Source: JAPORK01 sp026710285 (lineage in GTDB: Bacteria > Pseudomonadota > Gammaproteobacteria > Pseudomonadales > Endozoicomonadaceae). Taken from it: DNA of 64,000 nt. The stretch lies in the NCBI GenBank assembly GCA_965201045.1, contig OZ241746.1:744001-808000 (forward strand), given 5' to 3'. Positions 1 through 8,935 of the stretch are shown piece after piece (position 1 is the first letter of the stretch; every line of letters begins with the position of its first letter). The translations under genes and the position numbers were made by a program. The notes beneath the pieces were generated by a model. That model was not told the DNA's origin and searched no databases. It was given only the letters and a program-made list of their open reading frames with translations.

Positions 1-1352
1 ATAAACTTCACCAGACTAATATTTATAGTCCTTATGGTATGATTTGGCATCAAAAAGCACAGGCTGTTCCCTTATATCAGCGTAGTTTATCAGGTTTTGA
101 TGGTGAGCGTACAGATCCTGCCACTGGCTGGCAGTTTTTAGGTGCCGGGCACAGAACCTATAATCCAAAGCAGCGCTATTTTGTTAGCGAAGATCCGGCA
201 GGAGGAGGATATGCTTTTGGTAGTAATAATCCAATTATGAATAGTGATCCCACAGGAAATATACCACAATGGATAGGTGCTGCATTTAAATGGATCGGTT
301 ATTTCAGTTCTTTTGGGCTCAGTGCACTGCATGCAAAATGGGCGAATATTGCCGCAGAGGTCATTAATGCCGGTTTGACAATTGCGACTCTGGGGGCTTC
401 AACTTATAGTTATGGCGGTGCATTACCAGGACTTGCGGTAACAGCAGGCACAGCTATTGCAGGTAGTGTGCCTGTTGTCGCAGCATCAATACCTGCTAAC
501 AAAGGACTCAATATAGCGGGATCTGTTACAGGTATTGCACAAATGGCAGCAATGGTTGCAACCGCAGCTATTGATGCCGGACTTTATTTTACAAAAAAAA
601 TACCATTATCAATGACAAAAATGTTGATGAATCGTGGAGATATTTCACTGGAAGATCTCAATTTTAATATGTTTGCGATGAAATCATCGACAGGGAAGAA
701 ATTATTATTTTTTAATGTCGATGTCAGAGCAAGCTTAAAACAAATATCAGCACACACCACAAAAATGTACGGTGTTGATTATTTTTATCTGCCTAGTTTC
801 AACGATGTAACAAATCTGTGGCAACTATTAAAATTTGAACGAAGTAATGATTTAATAGCTTGTGACACAGCATGCATACTTGCTGCGATACGAATAAACT
901 CCACTATGCTGGAAATAGATACACTACAGGATTTTTTAGATTATAAGTACCAATTTATGAAATCAATTGCTGAAGCAAGACAAGGTTCATATAATTCTAT
1001 GGTAAAAGCTGTACCTGATCGATATTTGAATTGTTTTTTTACGAATATTTTAGATAAGATCAGCGACGGTGAATATTATGCTTATGCAGATCAACCGAAT
1101 ATTTCCCTGGCGCAGATATTACAGCCTGGTCAGGGAGGGGTTATTTTTGTGCCCGGTCATGTTCAGGTTGTACTGCATATGGCACACTGGTGGGTAACTT
1201 ATGTATTTTCAGATCATGGTATGATAACGATGCAAGGTGAAATTAGTGCTATTGAAAACTCACTCTTTTCTCACCTCTTATCTCCATCTAAAAGAAAAAT
1301 TTTAGCCTGCAAGAGGTTAACGGATATAGAGTTGCTGAACTATTTGCTTTAG
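1..1352 (+). CDS. Rhs-family protein, C-terminal part with variable toxin tip (5' partial)
   Basis: The reading frame is open to the window edge (codons run back to base 3), so the gene starts outside. The first ~95 codons match the end of the Rhs/YD-repeat core: an SPYG segment, a YFVSEDPAGG-like segment and the terminal NSDPTG. This core precedes polymorphic C-terminal toxins delivered by type VI or related secretion. The following ~360 residues are variable: a Gly/Ala-rich hydrophobic stretch, then a domain containing CDTAC, GHVQVV and WWVTYVF...D. A Cys followed by a His and Asp is compatible with a papain-like or peptidase fold, but that is inference. No immunity-type gene follows on the same strand; the next gene, dacB, is convergent. 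An orphan Rhs tip is possible. Confidence 0.75.
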   Translation, partial: KLHQTNIYSPYGMIWHQKAQAVPLYQRSLSGFDGERTDPATGWQFLGAGHRTYNPKQRYFVSEDPAGGGYAFGSNNPIMNSDPTGNIPQWIGAAFKWIGYFSSFGLSALHAKWANIAAEVINAGLTIATLGASTYSYGGALPGLAVTAGTAIAGSVPVVAASIPANKGLNIAGSVTGIAQMAAMVATAAIDAGLYFTKKIPLSMTKMLMNRGDISLEDLNFNMFAMKSSTGKKLLFFNVDVRASLKQISAHTTKMYGVDYFYLPSFNDVTNLWQLLKFERSNDLIACDTACILAAIRINSTMLEIDTLQDFLDYKYQFMKSIAEARQGSYNSMVKAVPDRYLNCFFTNILDKISDGEYYAYADQPNISLAQILQPGQGGVIFVPGHVQVVLHMAHWWVTYVFSDHGMITMQGEISAIENSLFSHLLSPSKRKILACKRLTDIELLNYLL

Positions 1353-1432
1353 TGATATTTGTTGATACATATGAACAAAATCAGTTGCGTTGTATTCAGC
1401 ACATATAATAACATTTTCGGACTTTTGCAGAG

Positions 1433-2920
1433 TTAGTAGCTTACACTTTGAATTATCGATAACAGCTGATCTTCCACTTTTTTTACTGTATCGTTATGAT
1501 CAATACAATTATTGGTCATTAGTGAAAAGATGACTGTTTTACCATCGGATACTTTAAGGTAACCTGCCAGAGTTTGCACGCCTTTCATAGAACCGGTTTT
1601 TGCAAACAGATTATCTTTTAAGCCAATAGCATGCATTCTTTGCTGTAAAGTACCATTTGCGCCGGGTGTTGCCATTGCATTTAAGAAATCTGTTTTAATT
1701 TGTTTTGAATGATATGCAGCATAAAGTAACTGATTGATCTGATAAGGTGTTATTTTGTTATAATTGCTCAGTCCTGCGCCATCAAATAACCTTGTTAACT
1801 GAAAATTGATATCTGTATGTTTAGACAGAATACGCTTTAACGACTGTATGCCACTAAAAAAATCACCCTTTCTATAATCAAGGTATCCAAGTGTTTTCAA
1901 TATTGCATTGGCATACATATTATCTGAAAAGTGTAACATATGTCGAATTAACAGATTGATAGGTTTTGAAAGATGTCCGATAATGATTTTTTGTTTGTCG
2001 GGCGTTGTGCCTGTTACAATGTTACCATTTAGTTCAATGTTTTCCTTTTTAAGCGTATCCCGGATAATTTGTGTTGCAAAGAGTACTGGATTTTTAATAG
2101 CAATTCTTTTGTATTCATTAAAATTAATTGGCCAGCAACCATTTACCTCAGTTTTGTTGGTGTCTGACATAGTAACATTGAATGCGCATTGTTCATTGGC
2201 CTGGCTGGCGGTGACCGTCTTTACTGAACTTTTGACAACAAAATGATTTGCATCTTTCCCGGCAATAGCTACTTTAACCGGCTTATCTAAGGTTTTATCA
2301 GGATTTATTGTTATAGGTACACTGTTCCGGTTAATGATGACGGATGTTACCGGTGCTCCAAATCCCCACTGTATATCATCCAGATTAATACCCTGAGGAT
2401 AGGGCATTACAGGAAATATTGTTTGATCCAGCACAATATTTCCGGTGATTTTTTTAATGCCAAGTACCGAAATTTCTTTTATCATTACTTCAAGATTTTC
2501 TCTAGTTAAAGAGGGATCTCCGGAAAATTTAATATAAAAATTTCCTTTGAACAGTGTTTGCAAAGGTGTATCTTTATCAACATAAATGGCTGTTGCATAT
2601 TTATAATCGGGCTTCAGGCGATATAAAGCAGCAGCGGCGGTAAACAGTTTAATAATGCTGGCTGGTAAGAAATATTGATGTGCATTTTTTTGATAAAGGA
2701 GACGCCCTGTTTCAGCATCAGTTAGCATAATACCCGTGAATGCATCTGGAGTTGTTTTAGAAATTAATGTGTCAATTTGAGTATCTAATGTTTTAGGTAT
2801 AGCCTGAACTGTACTGTCTCCATAACAGGAAACAGATAAGACTATCAATGCAACTATAAAGGCAGATAAAAAATTGATATTGGTTAGATTTTTAAGCAGA
2901 GATAAATTATTTGTCATCAT
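1433..2920 (-). CDS. dacB: D-alanyl-D-alanine carboxypeptidase/endopeptidase (PBP4 family)
   Basis: Periplasmic peptidase of peptidoglycan maturation that cleaves the terminal D-Ala and D-Ala-meso-DAP cross-links (family knowledge). The N-terminus has a hydrophobic signal segment (~residues 15-32). The three penicillin-binding motifs are visible: SxxK as PASIIK near residue 88, SxN as SDN near 335, and KTG as AKTGS near 438, with a large insert between motifs 1 and 2 as in PBP4. Length of ~495 aa is usual. I chose ATG at 2920 because AGGTGA lies 5 nt upstream; an in-frame GTG at 2929 is possible. It is convergent with the Rhs gene and no operon partner is evident. Confidence 0.9.
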   Translation of the reverse strand: MMTNNLSLLKNLTNINFLSAFIVALIVLSVSCYGDSTVQAIPKTLDTQIDTLISKTTPDAFTGIMLTDAETGRLLYQKNAHQYFLPASIIKLFTAAAALYRLKPDYKYATAIYVDKDTPLQTLFKGNFYIKFSGDPSLTRENLEVMIKEISVLGIKKITGNIVLDQTIFPVMPYPQGINLDDIQWGFGAPVTSVIINRNSVPITINPDKTLDKPVKVAIAGKDANHFVVKSSVKTVTASQANEQCAFNVTMSDTNKTEVNGCWPINFNEYKRIAIKNPVLFATQIIRDTLKKENIELNGNIVTGTTPDKQKIIIGHLSKPINLLIRHMLHFSDNMYANAILKTLGYLDYRKGDFFSGIQSLKRILSKHTDINFQLTRLFDGAGLSNYNKITPYQINQLLYAAYHSKQIKTDFLNAMATPGANGTLQQRMHAIGLKDNLFAKTGSMKGVQTLAGYLKVSDGKTVIFSLMTNNCIDHNDTVKKVEDQLLSIIQSVSY

Positions 2921-3101
2921 GTTGATCACCTGTTAAAAAGACAGACTTATTAGTTTATTACATATATAGTAATACACCGGAAAGTTTTAAGTAGTAATTG
3001 TCCCATCGTTGCAGAGCTGTTTATAGATATTCATGACTTTGGTCGTTCATGTCTAAATCTGACATTTTTTTATCTGTCGCCTGATGATAATGACCGCTGC
3101 T

Positions 3102-3761
3102 TTATTTTCTTTTTACTAACAAGGGATTTTGTGTACAATCTTTTGCATAGCGTTTATCAATAAAACGGTAAGGCAGGTGTTCATCTCTGCCTTTGGGAAT
3201 ACCTAAGCGCGAAGTTTGTATAATGTCTGCCGGGCGATAGCCTGTATCCTCCAAACGAAGCTGTGTAGGGTCGTAAGGTTTAGCCCGCCAGCGTGGTACT
3301 TTCAATCCTAAAGAGCGACATAACAGCGTTTGTCCTGAGCAGAGTTTATTTGCAGGCCGAATACGTTTCTCACCTGTTTTAAGGTTAATAACAGGATTGT
3401 ACTCTTGCATCTGTTTGATCATTCTGTTTTTAGCGTTCTCAGAGAGATCGTCCACATAAGGAATACCCGCTTTAAACAGCACAGCATTACCTTCTCCTTT
3501 GCAACAGGTATTAAAGGAGTCCTGACCTCTGGCATAGTACATATAAATAGTGCCCGCAGGCATGAAGAGGGCTTTGCGTGATTCAGAATATCCAAGTGAG
3601 GAGTGGCTGGCTTTTTCAGCGAGATAATAGGCTTCTGCTTCGATAATTTGTGCAGAAAGCCACATGCCCGCTACTTTGTGACGAAGTACCTTACCTAAAA
3701 GATCCTTTGCCACAACCATCGCATCACGATCAAAAAAATTTTCATCTAACCAGGTACGCAT
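3102..3761 (-). CDS. mpg: DNA-3-methyladenine glycosylase (AAG/Mpg family)
   Basis: Base-excision repair glycosylase removing alkylated purines such as 3-methyladenine and hypoxanthine. The protein (219 aa, typical for bacterial AAG) opens with FFDRDAMVVAKDLLGK and contains an EAYY segment around the catalytic glutamate region, MPAGTIYMYYARG (the family's PGT-YVY strand) and GNAVLFKAGIP (the family's AVLIRA strand). RPANKLCSGQ matches the family's GP-KL-AL block. It lies 59 bp downstream of fliO on the same strand, so it may be read from the fleQ-fliO transcript, although no functional link is known. Confidence 0.88.
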   Translation of the reverse strand: MRTWLDENFFDRDAMVVAKDLLGKVLRHKVAGMWLSAQIIEAEAYYLAEKASHSSLGYSESRKALFMPAGTIYMYYARGQDSFNTCCKGEGNAVLFKAGIPYVDDLSENAKNRMIKQMQEYNPVINLKTGEKRIRPANKLCSGQTLLCRSLGLKVPRWRAKPYDPTQLRLEDTGYRPADIIQTSRLGIPKGRDEHLPYRFIDKRYAKDCTQNPLLVKRK

Positions 3762-3820
3762 AATTTCTGCACTAACACCCTCCCCCTGTTCACTTTCTGC
3801 AAAAGATTATAAACCACTGC

Positions 3821-4237
3821 TTAACGTTTTAATAATTGCTGAAAGTGTTTTTGATCGTCCTGCTGATTTTCTTTATTCTCTGTGGTTGTTTTAGGTAGCT
3901 CTTTTATAAGTGAAATGCTCCCGGAGGTCACACCCAGTAAAATTTGCTGATCATAAATTTCAATAAGAACTAATTGTTCCCGGGCACTGATAGGAAGGCG
4001 TGCCAGTACTTTCATATTTTTATTATAACTACTGCGCAACTGTGGATTTATTTTTTTTATCAGCCACGCAAAAACAAAAATTACTATAGAAACCAGTACT
4101 AAAGCAACCAGAGTTTCAGTAATATTACGCAGGGTAATACCTTCTGGTATGTTGACCGGTTGATCAGATGACTCTGCATAAACAGCACTAATACTTTGAT
4201 AAAAAATCAAACTTATCCATAAATAATTTTTTTTCAT
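3821..4237 (-). CDS. fliO: Flagellar biosynthesis protein FliO/MopB family
   Basis: Small membrane protein that assists assembly of the FliPQR flagellar export gate. The 138-aa sequence has a signal-like N-terminus (~1-21), one transmembrane helix near residues 40-63, and the cytoplasmic FliO domain with the pattern VLARLPISAREQLVLIEI followed by QQILLGVTSG. Its ATG overlaps the TGA of the fleQ-like gene by 4 nt, implying translational coupling. Normally fliO sits in a fliLMNOPQR operon; here fliP, fliQ and fliR are absent and mpg follows. It is therefore an orphan, either relocated or left after deletion. Confidence 0.78.
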   Translation of the reverse strand: MKKNYLWISLIFYQSISAVYAESSDQPVNIPEGITLRNITETLVALVLVSIVIFVFAWLIKKINPQLRSSYNKNMKVLARLPISAREQLVLIEIYDQQILLGVTSGSISLIKELPKTTTENKENQQDDQKHFQQLLKR

Positions 4238-5682
4238 TCACTCAGATCTGCTTTAATTTTTTCGTAACGATTTAAACGGTATTTACGCATTTTTTCAACC
4301 AGGGTTGTACGGCGTATTTTTAATTTTTCAGCGGCTCTTGCCACAATATTATTGCAATTATGCAGAGCCTGACGTATTAACTGTTTTTCTAAATTTGATA
4401 AAAATTCTTTTAAATCTATGCCGTTAACCGGCAGAAGGGCTAAATCGTCCAGACTTATTTTTTTATTATTTGATCTCTCATCCGACAAACTGTCATTTTT
4501 GTCGCCTTCTGCAGATTTGTCAATATATTGATGAAAATGTTCCGGCAACTCTTCTGCACCAATAATACCCATAGGATACATAATAGCAAGACGTTCTATT
4601 AAGTTTCTCAATTCACGAATATTTCCTGGCCAGTGATATTCACATAACATGGAAATAGCAGTGGAACTAAAGCGAACCGAGCCCCGATTTTCTTTTTCAA
4701 TATAACCAATGATATCACTTATGAGTAAAGGAATATCTTCTACCCTCTCATGCAGAGCAGGTAACTTAATAGGAAAGACATTCAGACGATAGTATAAATC
4801 TTCTCTGAATGTTCCTTCTTCTACCATTTTCTCAAGGTTCTTATGGGTTGCTGCAATAATACGCACATCTGCGGTCATGGAAGTAGTTCCGCCAACCCTT
4901 TCAAAACAGCGTTCCTGCAGCACGCGCAACAATTTAACTTGCATTGACAGAGGCATATCACCAATTTCATCTAAAAACAGTGTACCTCCGTGAGCCAGTT
5001 CAAAACGTCCTTTTCTGGTATTGATTGCACCGGTAAAAGCGCCTTTTTCATGTCCAAACAGTTCGCTTTCTAAGAGTTCAGGCGGAATCGCTCCACAGTT
5101 TAAAGGAACAAACGGACCTTCTTTTTTCGGTGAGTTAAGATGCAGCTCTCTGGCCACAATTTCTTTACCGGTACCAGAATCGCCGATAAGAAGCACGTTA
5201 ACATTCTTATCCATTACCTGAAACATAAGACTACGAATTTGTCGGATGCGCCGTCCGCTGCCGGCAATACTCTTAAACAATTGTTGATTTTCAGGACCAA
5301 TTCTTCCGTCATTACGACAGCTGGCGCGATAAGCCTGCGCTTTATGCATGCTATCTAGTAATTTATCATAGGTTAATGGATCGGAAAGTTCTGTAACAAC
5401 CTGCTGACGCACGCCGCCACGCAACTCTATGCCAAGGCGTCCAGTGACAATAACCGGCAATTGTGAATAATGACGATTCAGCTCAGCTAAAATTTCCAGC
5501 CTGCGCTCTGCTTTACCTAATAAAATAATGTTATATTCCTCGGTGTTCAGACGCAATCGCTCTTTCCATTCCATCCCTGAAACCAGCTGCGGTCTAAAAC
5601 TCATAAAACCAAAAATAGTCGTTAGCAGCTGCTTCTGATGCTCGTTATCCTCGATTATAAGAATTCGGTGCTTGTTTTTCAT
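4234..5682 (-). CDS. fleQ: Sigma-54-dependent transcriptional activator, FleQ/FlrA-like
   Basis: Enhancer-binding protein activating RpoN promoters; FleQ-type members control flagellar and biofilm genes and bind c-di-GMP. Order: receiver-like N-terminal domain (~1-125), AAA+ sigma-54 interaction domain (~140-375) and a Fis-type helix-turn-helix at the end (~430-475). Visible motifs are Walker A GDSGTGKE, the sigma-54 contact loop GAFTGA, Walker B-region LFLDEIGDMP, and the arginine-finger region. The usual phospho-acceptor aspartate of the receiver is replaced (IILLGKAE), as in FleQ proteins, so control by phosphorylation is unlikely. It is coupled to fliO by a 4-nt overlap. The exact orthology is family-level inference. 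Confidence 0.85.
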   Translation of the reverse strand: MKNKHRILIIEDNEHQKQLLTTIFGFMSFRPQLVSGMEWKERLRLNTEEYNIILLGKAERRLEILAELNRHYSQLPVIVTGRLGIELRGGVRQQVVTELSDPLTYDKLLDSMHKAQAYRASCRNDGRIGPENQQLFKSIAGSGRRIRQIRSLMFQVMDKNVNVLLIGDSGTGKEIVARELHLNSPKKEGPFVPLNCGAIPPELLESELFGHEKGAFTGAINTRKGRFELAHGGTLFLDEIGDMPLSMQVKLLRVLQERCFERVGGTTSMTADVRIIAATHKNLEKMVEEGTFREDLYYRLNVFPIKLPALHERVEDIPLLISDIIGYIEKENRGSVRFSSTAISMLCEYHWPGNIRELRNLIERLAIMYPMGIIGAEELPEHFHQYIDKSAEGDKNDSLSDERSNNKKISLDDLALLPVNGIDLKEFLSNLEKQLIRQALHNCNNIVARAAEKLKIRRTTLVEKMRKYRLNRYEKIKADLSE

Positions 5683-6064
5683 AATGACTGATCATCCCTG
5701 ACAGTATTTGTTTATCATAAACAACATAGTGTTTATTTTTTTTAATTTAATTTATCGGAATATAAATCAAGGTCTGTTTCTTTTCAGTTAAGGCATGGAA
5801 TATTTATCCGTCAAATATAGTCGCTTAAAAATAGCTCTTTACACGAATATTTTATGTTCGGTTAATGTTTTTTTTGAAAGTGTATTTTTGCAGTTTATTT
5901 CATGTTTTTCTCAGGCATAAAAATAATACGTTATAAACATACAGAATAATTAATAAAAAATGCTTGTCACTTTGATAAAAGTGAGTATAATTCTTACCAG
6001 TCTTATGTGAATATAGTGGTTAATACTCTTTGGAGTATCAATCACAAAGATTGCAAATCAATCC
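5683..6064. other. Intergenic region between fleQ and tRNA-Ser
   Basis: AT-rich spacer of about 380 bp between divergently oriented genes. It contains a good sigma-70 promoter for the tRNA (listed separately) and presumably the fleQ promoter. No open frame of interest is visible. Confidence 0.6.
5964..5991 (+). promoter_or_regulatory. Sigma-70 promoter upstream of tRNA-Ser
   Basis: TTGTCA at 5964-5969 and a perfect TATAAT at 5986-5991 are separated by 16 bp. The -10 box lies about 73 bp before the tRNA. The spacer is partly palindromic (CACTTT...AAAGTG), which may be incidental. Confidence 0.6.
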
Positions 6065-6155
6065 GGAGGGATGGCTGAGCGGTTGAAAGCACCGGTCTTG
6101 AAAACCGGCATGGGTTAATAGCCCATCCAGGGTTCGAATCCCTGTCCCTCCGCCA
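6065..6155 (+). tRNA. tRNA-Ser (UGA anticodon)
   Basis: A 91-nt class II tRNA with encoded CCA. The acceptor arm pairs GGAGGGA (6065-6071) with TCCCTCC (6145-6151); a discriminator G and CCA follow. The anticodon loop CTTGAAA sits between ACCGGT and ACCGGC and gives anticodon TGA at 6099-6101. A long variable arm (ATGGGTTAATAGCCCAT) and a T-loop TTCGAAT are present. Its 3' end is the attachment site of the adjacent integrative element. Confidence 0.97.
6133..6152 (+). other. attL: tRNA-Ser 3' end used as integration site
   Basis: TTCGAAT, two bases, then CTGTCCC, T, CCG at 6133-6152 inside the tRNA 3' part recur in degenerate form at 11830-11848. The integrase begins 175 bp downstream, the usual arrangement for tRNA-targeted elements. 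Confidence 0.6.
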
Positions 6156-6329
6156 TTTTAGTAAATTGCCACGCATTGCCGTGGCTTTTTTTGTCTTAAA
6201 TAACTGAATTATAAGGGTTTTAAGTAATATTGCCTGCTTGTGGTGCCTTGTGGATACTTGCCAAAGCGTGACTTTATTGGCACACTAACTGAAACACAAT
6301 ATTGAAGTCAATTTTTTGGTGTTACAATT

Positions 6330-7598
6330 ATGGCTAGAACCACTAACCCACTTACTAATACGCAAATCGACAAAGCCAGAGCTAAGGCAAAGGAATATAG
6401 CCTTGCTGATGGAGATGGTTTATACCTTAGAGTACGACCGGGCGGCTCCAAAACATGGCTTTTTAAATATTCCAAATTATACGTAAAGACCAGAACCAAT
6501 ATAAGTATTGGTACCTATCCGGAAATAACGTTGGCAGAGGCAAGAAAGAAACGCATGGAATATAGCGCTTTGCTTTCTAATAACATCGACCCAAAGGAAC
6601 ACAGGGATGAAGAAGAGTATAAAAGAAAGGAAGCCATGACCAATACGCTGAAAGCAGTGACAGAACGTTGGTTACAAGTAAAAAAAACGAAAGTCACTTC
6701 TGATCATGCAAATTATGCTTACAGATCATTAGAAATTCATGTATTTCCACAGTTAGGTGAATTCCCGGTAAGCAAGCTAAGAGCAAAGCAAGTTATCAAA
6801 ACGCTAAAACCACTTGAAGCAAGAGGTAGCCTTGAAACAGTGAAAAGGGTATGTCAGCGTCTTAATGAAGTAATGACCTTTGCTGTAAATACCGGTGTAA
6901 CTGAATTTAACCCGTTGGCAGGTATTAAAGAAGCCTTTCATAACCCTGAAGCCGCACATATGCCAACTATACCAGCCGACAGATTACCCGAACTAATGAA
7001 CACTATAAAAACGGCAAGTATCAAGCTTGCTACAAGATATTTAATTGAATGGCAGTTACACACCATTACCCGACCAGGTGAAGCATGTAGAGCCAGATGG
7101 TCAGAAATTGACTGGCAAAAAAAGTTATGGTGTATTCCCGCTGAAACAATGAAGAAAAAGAGAGATCACACCATACCATTAACACCACAGTCTTTAGTTA
7201 TTCTTGAGTCTATGAAACCTATTAGCAGTCATTGTGAATATGTTTTTGCCAGTGAAAGAAACAACAGAACACATATGAGCGCATCAACTGCAAACACAGC
7301 ACTTAAAAGGATGGGTTATCATGGTGTACTGGTCGCACACGGCTTCAGATCAATAGCAAGCACATTATTAAACGAGCAAGGCTTTGATCCGGATGTAATA
7401 GAGGCAGCACTATCACACGTAGGTGAAAATAAGGTAAGGCGAGCTTATAACAGAACAGACTATTTACAGCGACGTGCACCTTTAATGTGCTGGTGGTCCA
7501 ATTATATAGAGGAAGCAGCTACAGGAAATCAAATTGCGGCAGGTAGAGAACACTTATCTTTAGTTAATACACAACCAGAAAGGATAGAAGCAAGCTGA
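6330..7598 (+). CDS. int: Tyrosine-type integrase (P4/DUF4102 family)
   Basis: Site-specific recombinase, 422 aa, typical for P4-type integrases. The N-terminal arm-binding DUF4102 domain (~1-95) includes SLADGDGLYLRVRPGGSK and the ISIGTYPEITLAEAR segment. A core-binding SAM-like domain follows (~100-200) and the catalytic domain spans ~210-390. Catalytic residues are visible: Arg in TITRPGEACRARW, HxxR in HGFRS, a second His in LSHVG, and the nucleophilic Tyr in RRAYNRTDY. It sits directly downstream of tRNA-Ser, fitting integration into that gene. It appears intact. Confidence 0.95.
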   Translation: MARTTNPLTNTQIDKARAKAKEYSLADGDGLYLRVRPGGSKTWLFKYSKLYVKTRTNISIGTYPEITLAEARKKRMEYSALLSNNIDPKEHRDEEEYKRKEAMTNTLKAVTERWLQVKKTKVTSDHANYAYRSLEIHVFPQLGEFPVSKLRAKQVIKTLKPLEARGSLETVKRVCQRLNEVMTFAVNTGVTEFNPLAGIKEAFHNPEAAHMPTIPADRLPELMNTIKTASIKLATRYLIEWQLHTITRPGEACRARWSEIDWQKKLWCIPAETMKKKRDHTIPLTPQSLVILESMKPISSHCEYVFASERNNRTHMSASTANTALKRMGYHGVLVAHGFRSIASTLLNEQGFDPDVIEAALSHVGENKVRRAYNRTDYLQRRAPLMCWWSNYIEEAATGNQIAAGREHLSLVNTQPERIEAS

Positions 7599-7649
7599 TG
7601 GTATCAGTCCATTTCCGGATGGGTTATTTAACAAGGATACAAGAGTTTG

Positions 7650-8330
7650 ATGAGTAGAAAGCTTACAGAAAAGCCAGAATGGTTTGATTTGCATAAATAT
7701 AACAAACTAAAACACTTTGATCTTAGGCATTGGATATGGGAACTAACACGAAGACTTATAGTATTGAGTAGGAATCAGAAAAAAAGCAAAAAAGATAACA
7801 TACTTAAAAGCAAAGTTGCTGGTTTTGCCAGAAAGGTTGATTCAGCTTGTACAGCAACTATATTTGATCGCCCCATACTGCCAGATAGTCAGATTCAAAA
7901 CATAACCGGTGTTGATTCTTTGTGTGTTGGTGTTTATACAGTAAAAGATACCGACATACATTCTAATGATGGCGCAAGACAGAATATATCTATACCACTT
8001 TATATTAACAACAATGAAATAATGCCGTTTATTAAAAAATTATTGGTCAAGACAAGAAAAAACCATCCTAATCCGGTTATACAGAGTCAGGAGCCTGTAA
8101 AACATACCTTACAAAAATTCGAAAAATACAGAATATTACAACAAGTTGATTTAGAGATATACGCAAGCATGAAGAGCTTAAAGATTACTAATAAATGTAT
8201 ATCTGATTGGGTGTTTCCTGATAACCGTACAGATGTAGATAATATTAAAAAGACATATAAAAGATATATTACTATGGCAAAAAATCTTACTTTTCTTTAC
8301 AAATTGCTAGCCGAACATAAAAGTCAGTAA
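7650..8330 (+). CDS. Hypothetical protein of the integrative element
   Basis: About 226 aa, not recognised with confidence. It is Lys-rich and basic with no signal peptide or membrane helix; it begins with an EWFDLHKYN motif and a DLRHWIWEL segment. That N-terminal pattern is reminiscent of small integrase-linked DUF6387-type proteins, but this is a weak guess. Start ATG at 7650 is preferred over TTG at 7647; an AAGGA lies about 12 nt upstream. It follows int by 51 bp on the same strand and is followed by a terminator-like hairpin, so it may end the int transcript. Confidence 0.6.
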   Translation: MSRKLTEKPEWFDLHKYNKLKHFDLRHWIWELTRRLIVLSRNQKKSKKDNILKSKVAGFARKVDSACTATIFDRPILPDSQIQNITGVDSLCVGVYTVKDTDIHSNDGARQNISIPLYINNNEIMPFIKKLLVKTRKNHPNPVIQSQEPVKHTLQKFEKYRILQQVDLEIYASMKSLKITNKCISDWVFPDNRTDVDNIKKTYKRYITMAKNLTFLYKLLAEHKSQ

Positions 8331-8374
8331 AAAAAATGAAAAAAAAATTATCCAGAAAAATGAAGCATTAGTTA

Positions 8375-8404
8375 ACATCAGGAAACATCAGGAAACATCA
8401 GGAA
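8375..8404. repeat. Three tandem decamers (ACATCAGGAA)
   Basis: Three perfect head-to-tail copies of a 10-bp unit run directly into a terminator-like hairpin. A helical-turn period would suit a protein-binding iteron, for example for the AlpA regulator or the replication protein, but there is no direct proof. Confidence 0.7.
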
Positions 8405-8435
8405 ACATTCTTTTAAAAAAAAGGAATGTTTTTTG
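8403..8435 (+). terminator. Rho-independent terminator candidate
   Basis: AAACATTC pairs with GAATGTTT around an A/T loop and is followed by a short T run. It lies ~70 bp after the hypothetical gene and would separate int and its neighbour from the regulatory genes. Confidence 0.55.
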
Positions 8436-8531
8436 GCTAAATAGTTTCCCTTTTATTTGTTTTATTTATGAACATTAGTTGTTACTCTGACTCCTAAGAA
8501 TACAAAAAAAATATTCAGAAGGAGCATTGTA

Positions 8532-8708
8532 ATGCAATACCTACTAGTAAAAGACGTCAAGTCACGTTATAACCTATCCATCAGCACATTATACAACTGG
8601 ATAAGTAAAGGATTATTCCCCCGACCGGTAAAAATAGGACCACGTGCCGTACGTTGGAAACTTTCTGATCTTGAAGAATGGGAACAGTCATTAGGAAGGC
8701 AAGTATGA
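8532..8708 (+). CDS. AlpA-family DNA-binding regulator (first copy)
   Basis: Small 58-aa excisionase/regulator of the MerR-like AlpA family. It has the family pattern of a short winged helix: a helix around VKSRYNLSISTLYNWI, then KGLFPRPVKIGPRAVRW, ending in SDLEEWEQS. AlpA proteins activate int or replication genes of P4-like elements. A GGAG lies 8 nt upstream of the ATG. The TGA overlaps the ATG of the next gene by 4 nt. It occupies the position of a regulator between the integration and replication modules. Confidence 0.85.
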   Translation: MQYLLVKDVKSRYNLSISTLYNWISKGLFPRPVKIGPRAVRWKLSDLEEWEQSLGRQV

Positions 8709-8920
8709 ACCAGGAAATAACACAAAAACATACTGTATCAACTGCTATTAACGATCGCTTTATTCGCTGGAAAGAGCTTAAGACTATCGTACCGCTAAGC
8801 CGTGACAGGATAAGAGTACTTGAGAATGAAGGACGATTCCCAAAACGCCGCAAACTAGGCACAAATTCCATAGCATGGTTAGAGTCCGAAGTTTTGGAAT
8901 GGTTGAATACAAGAGTATAA
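8705..8920 (+). CDS. AlpA-like DNA-binding protein (second copy)
   Basis: A 71-aa protein with a helix-turn-helix of the same type: FIRWKELKTIVPLSRDRIRVLE, then GRFPKRRKLG and SEVLEWLNTR. I chose the ATG at 8705 that overlaps the first AlpA gene's stop (ATGA), giving translational coupling; an ATG at 8678 would give 80 aa but overlap the upstream gene by 31 nt. The two are diverged paralogues, so they may act as opposing or sequential switches, but that is inference. Confidence 0.78.
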   Translation: MNQEITQKHTVSTAINDRFIRWKELKTIVPLSRDRIRVLENEGRFPKRRKLGTNSIAWLESEVLEWLNTRV

Positions 8921-8935
8921 GTCAGAAATAAAAAA

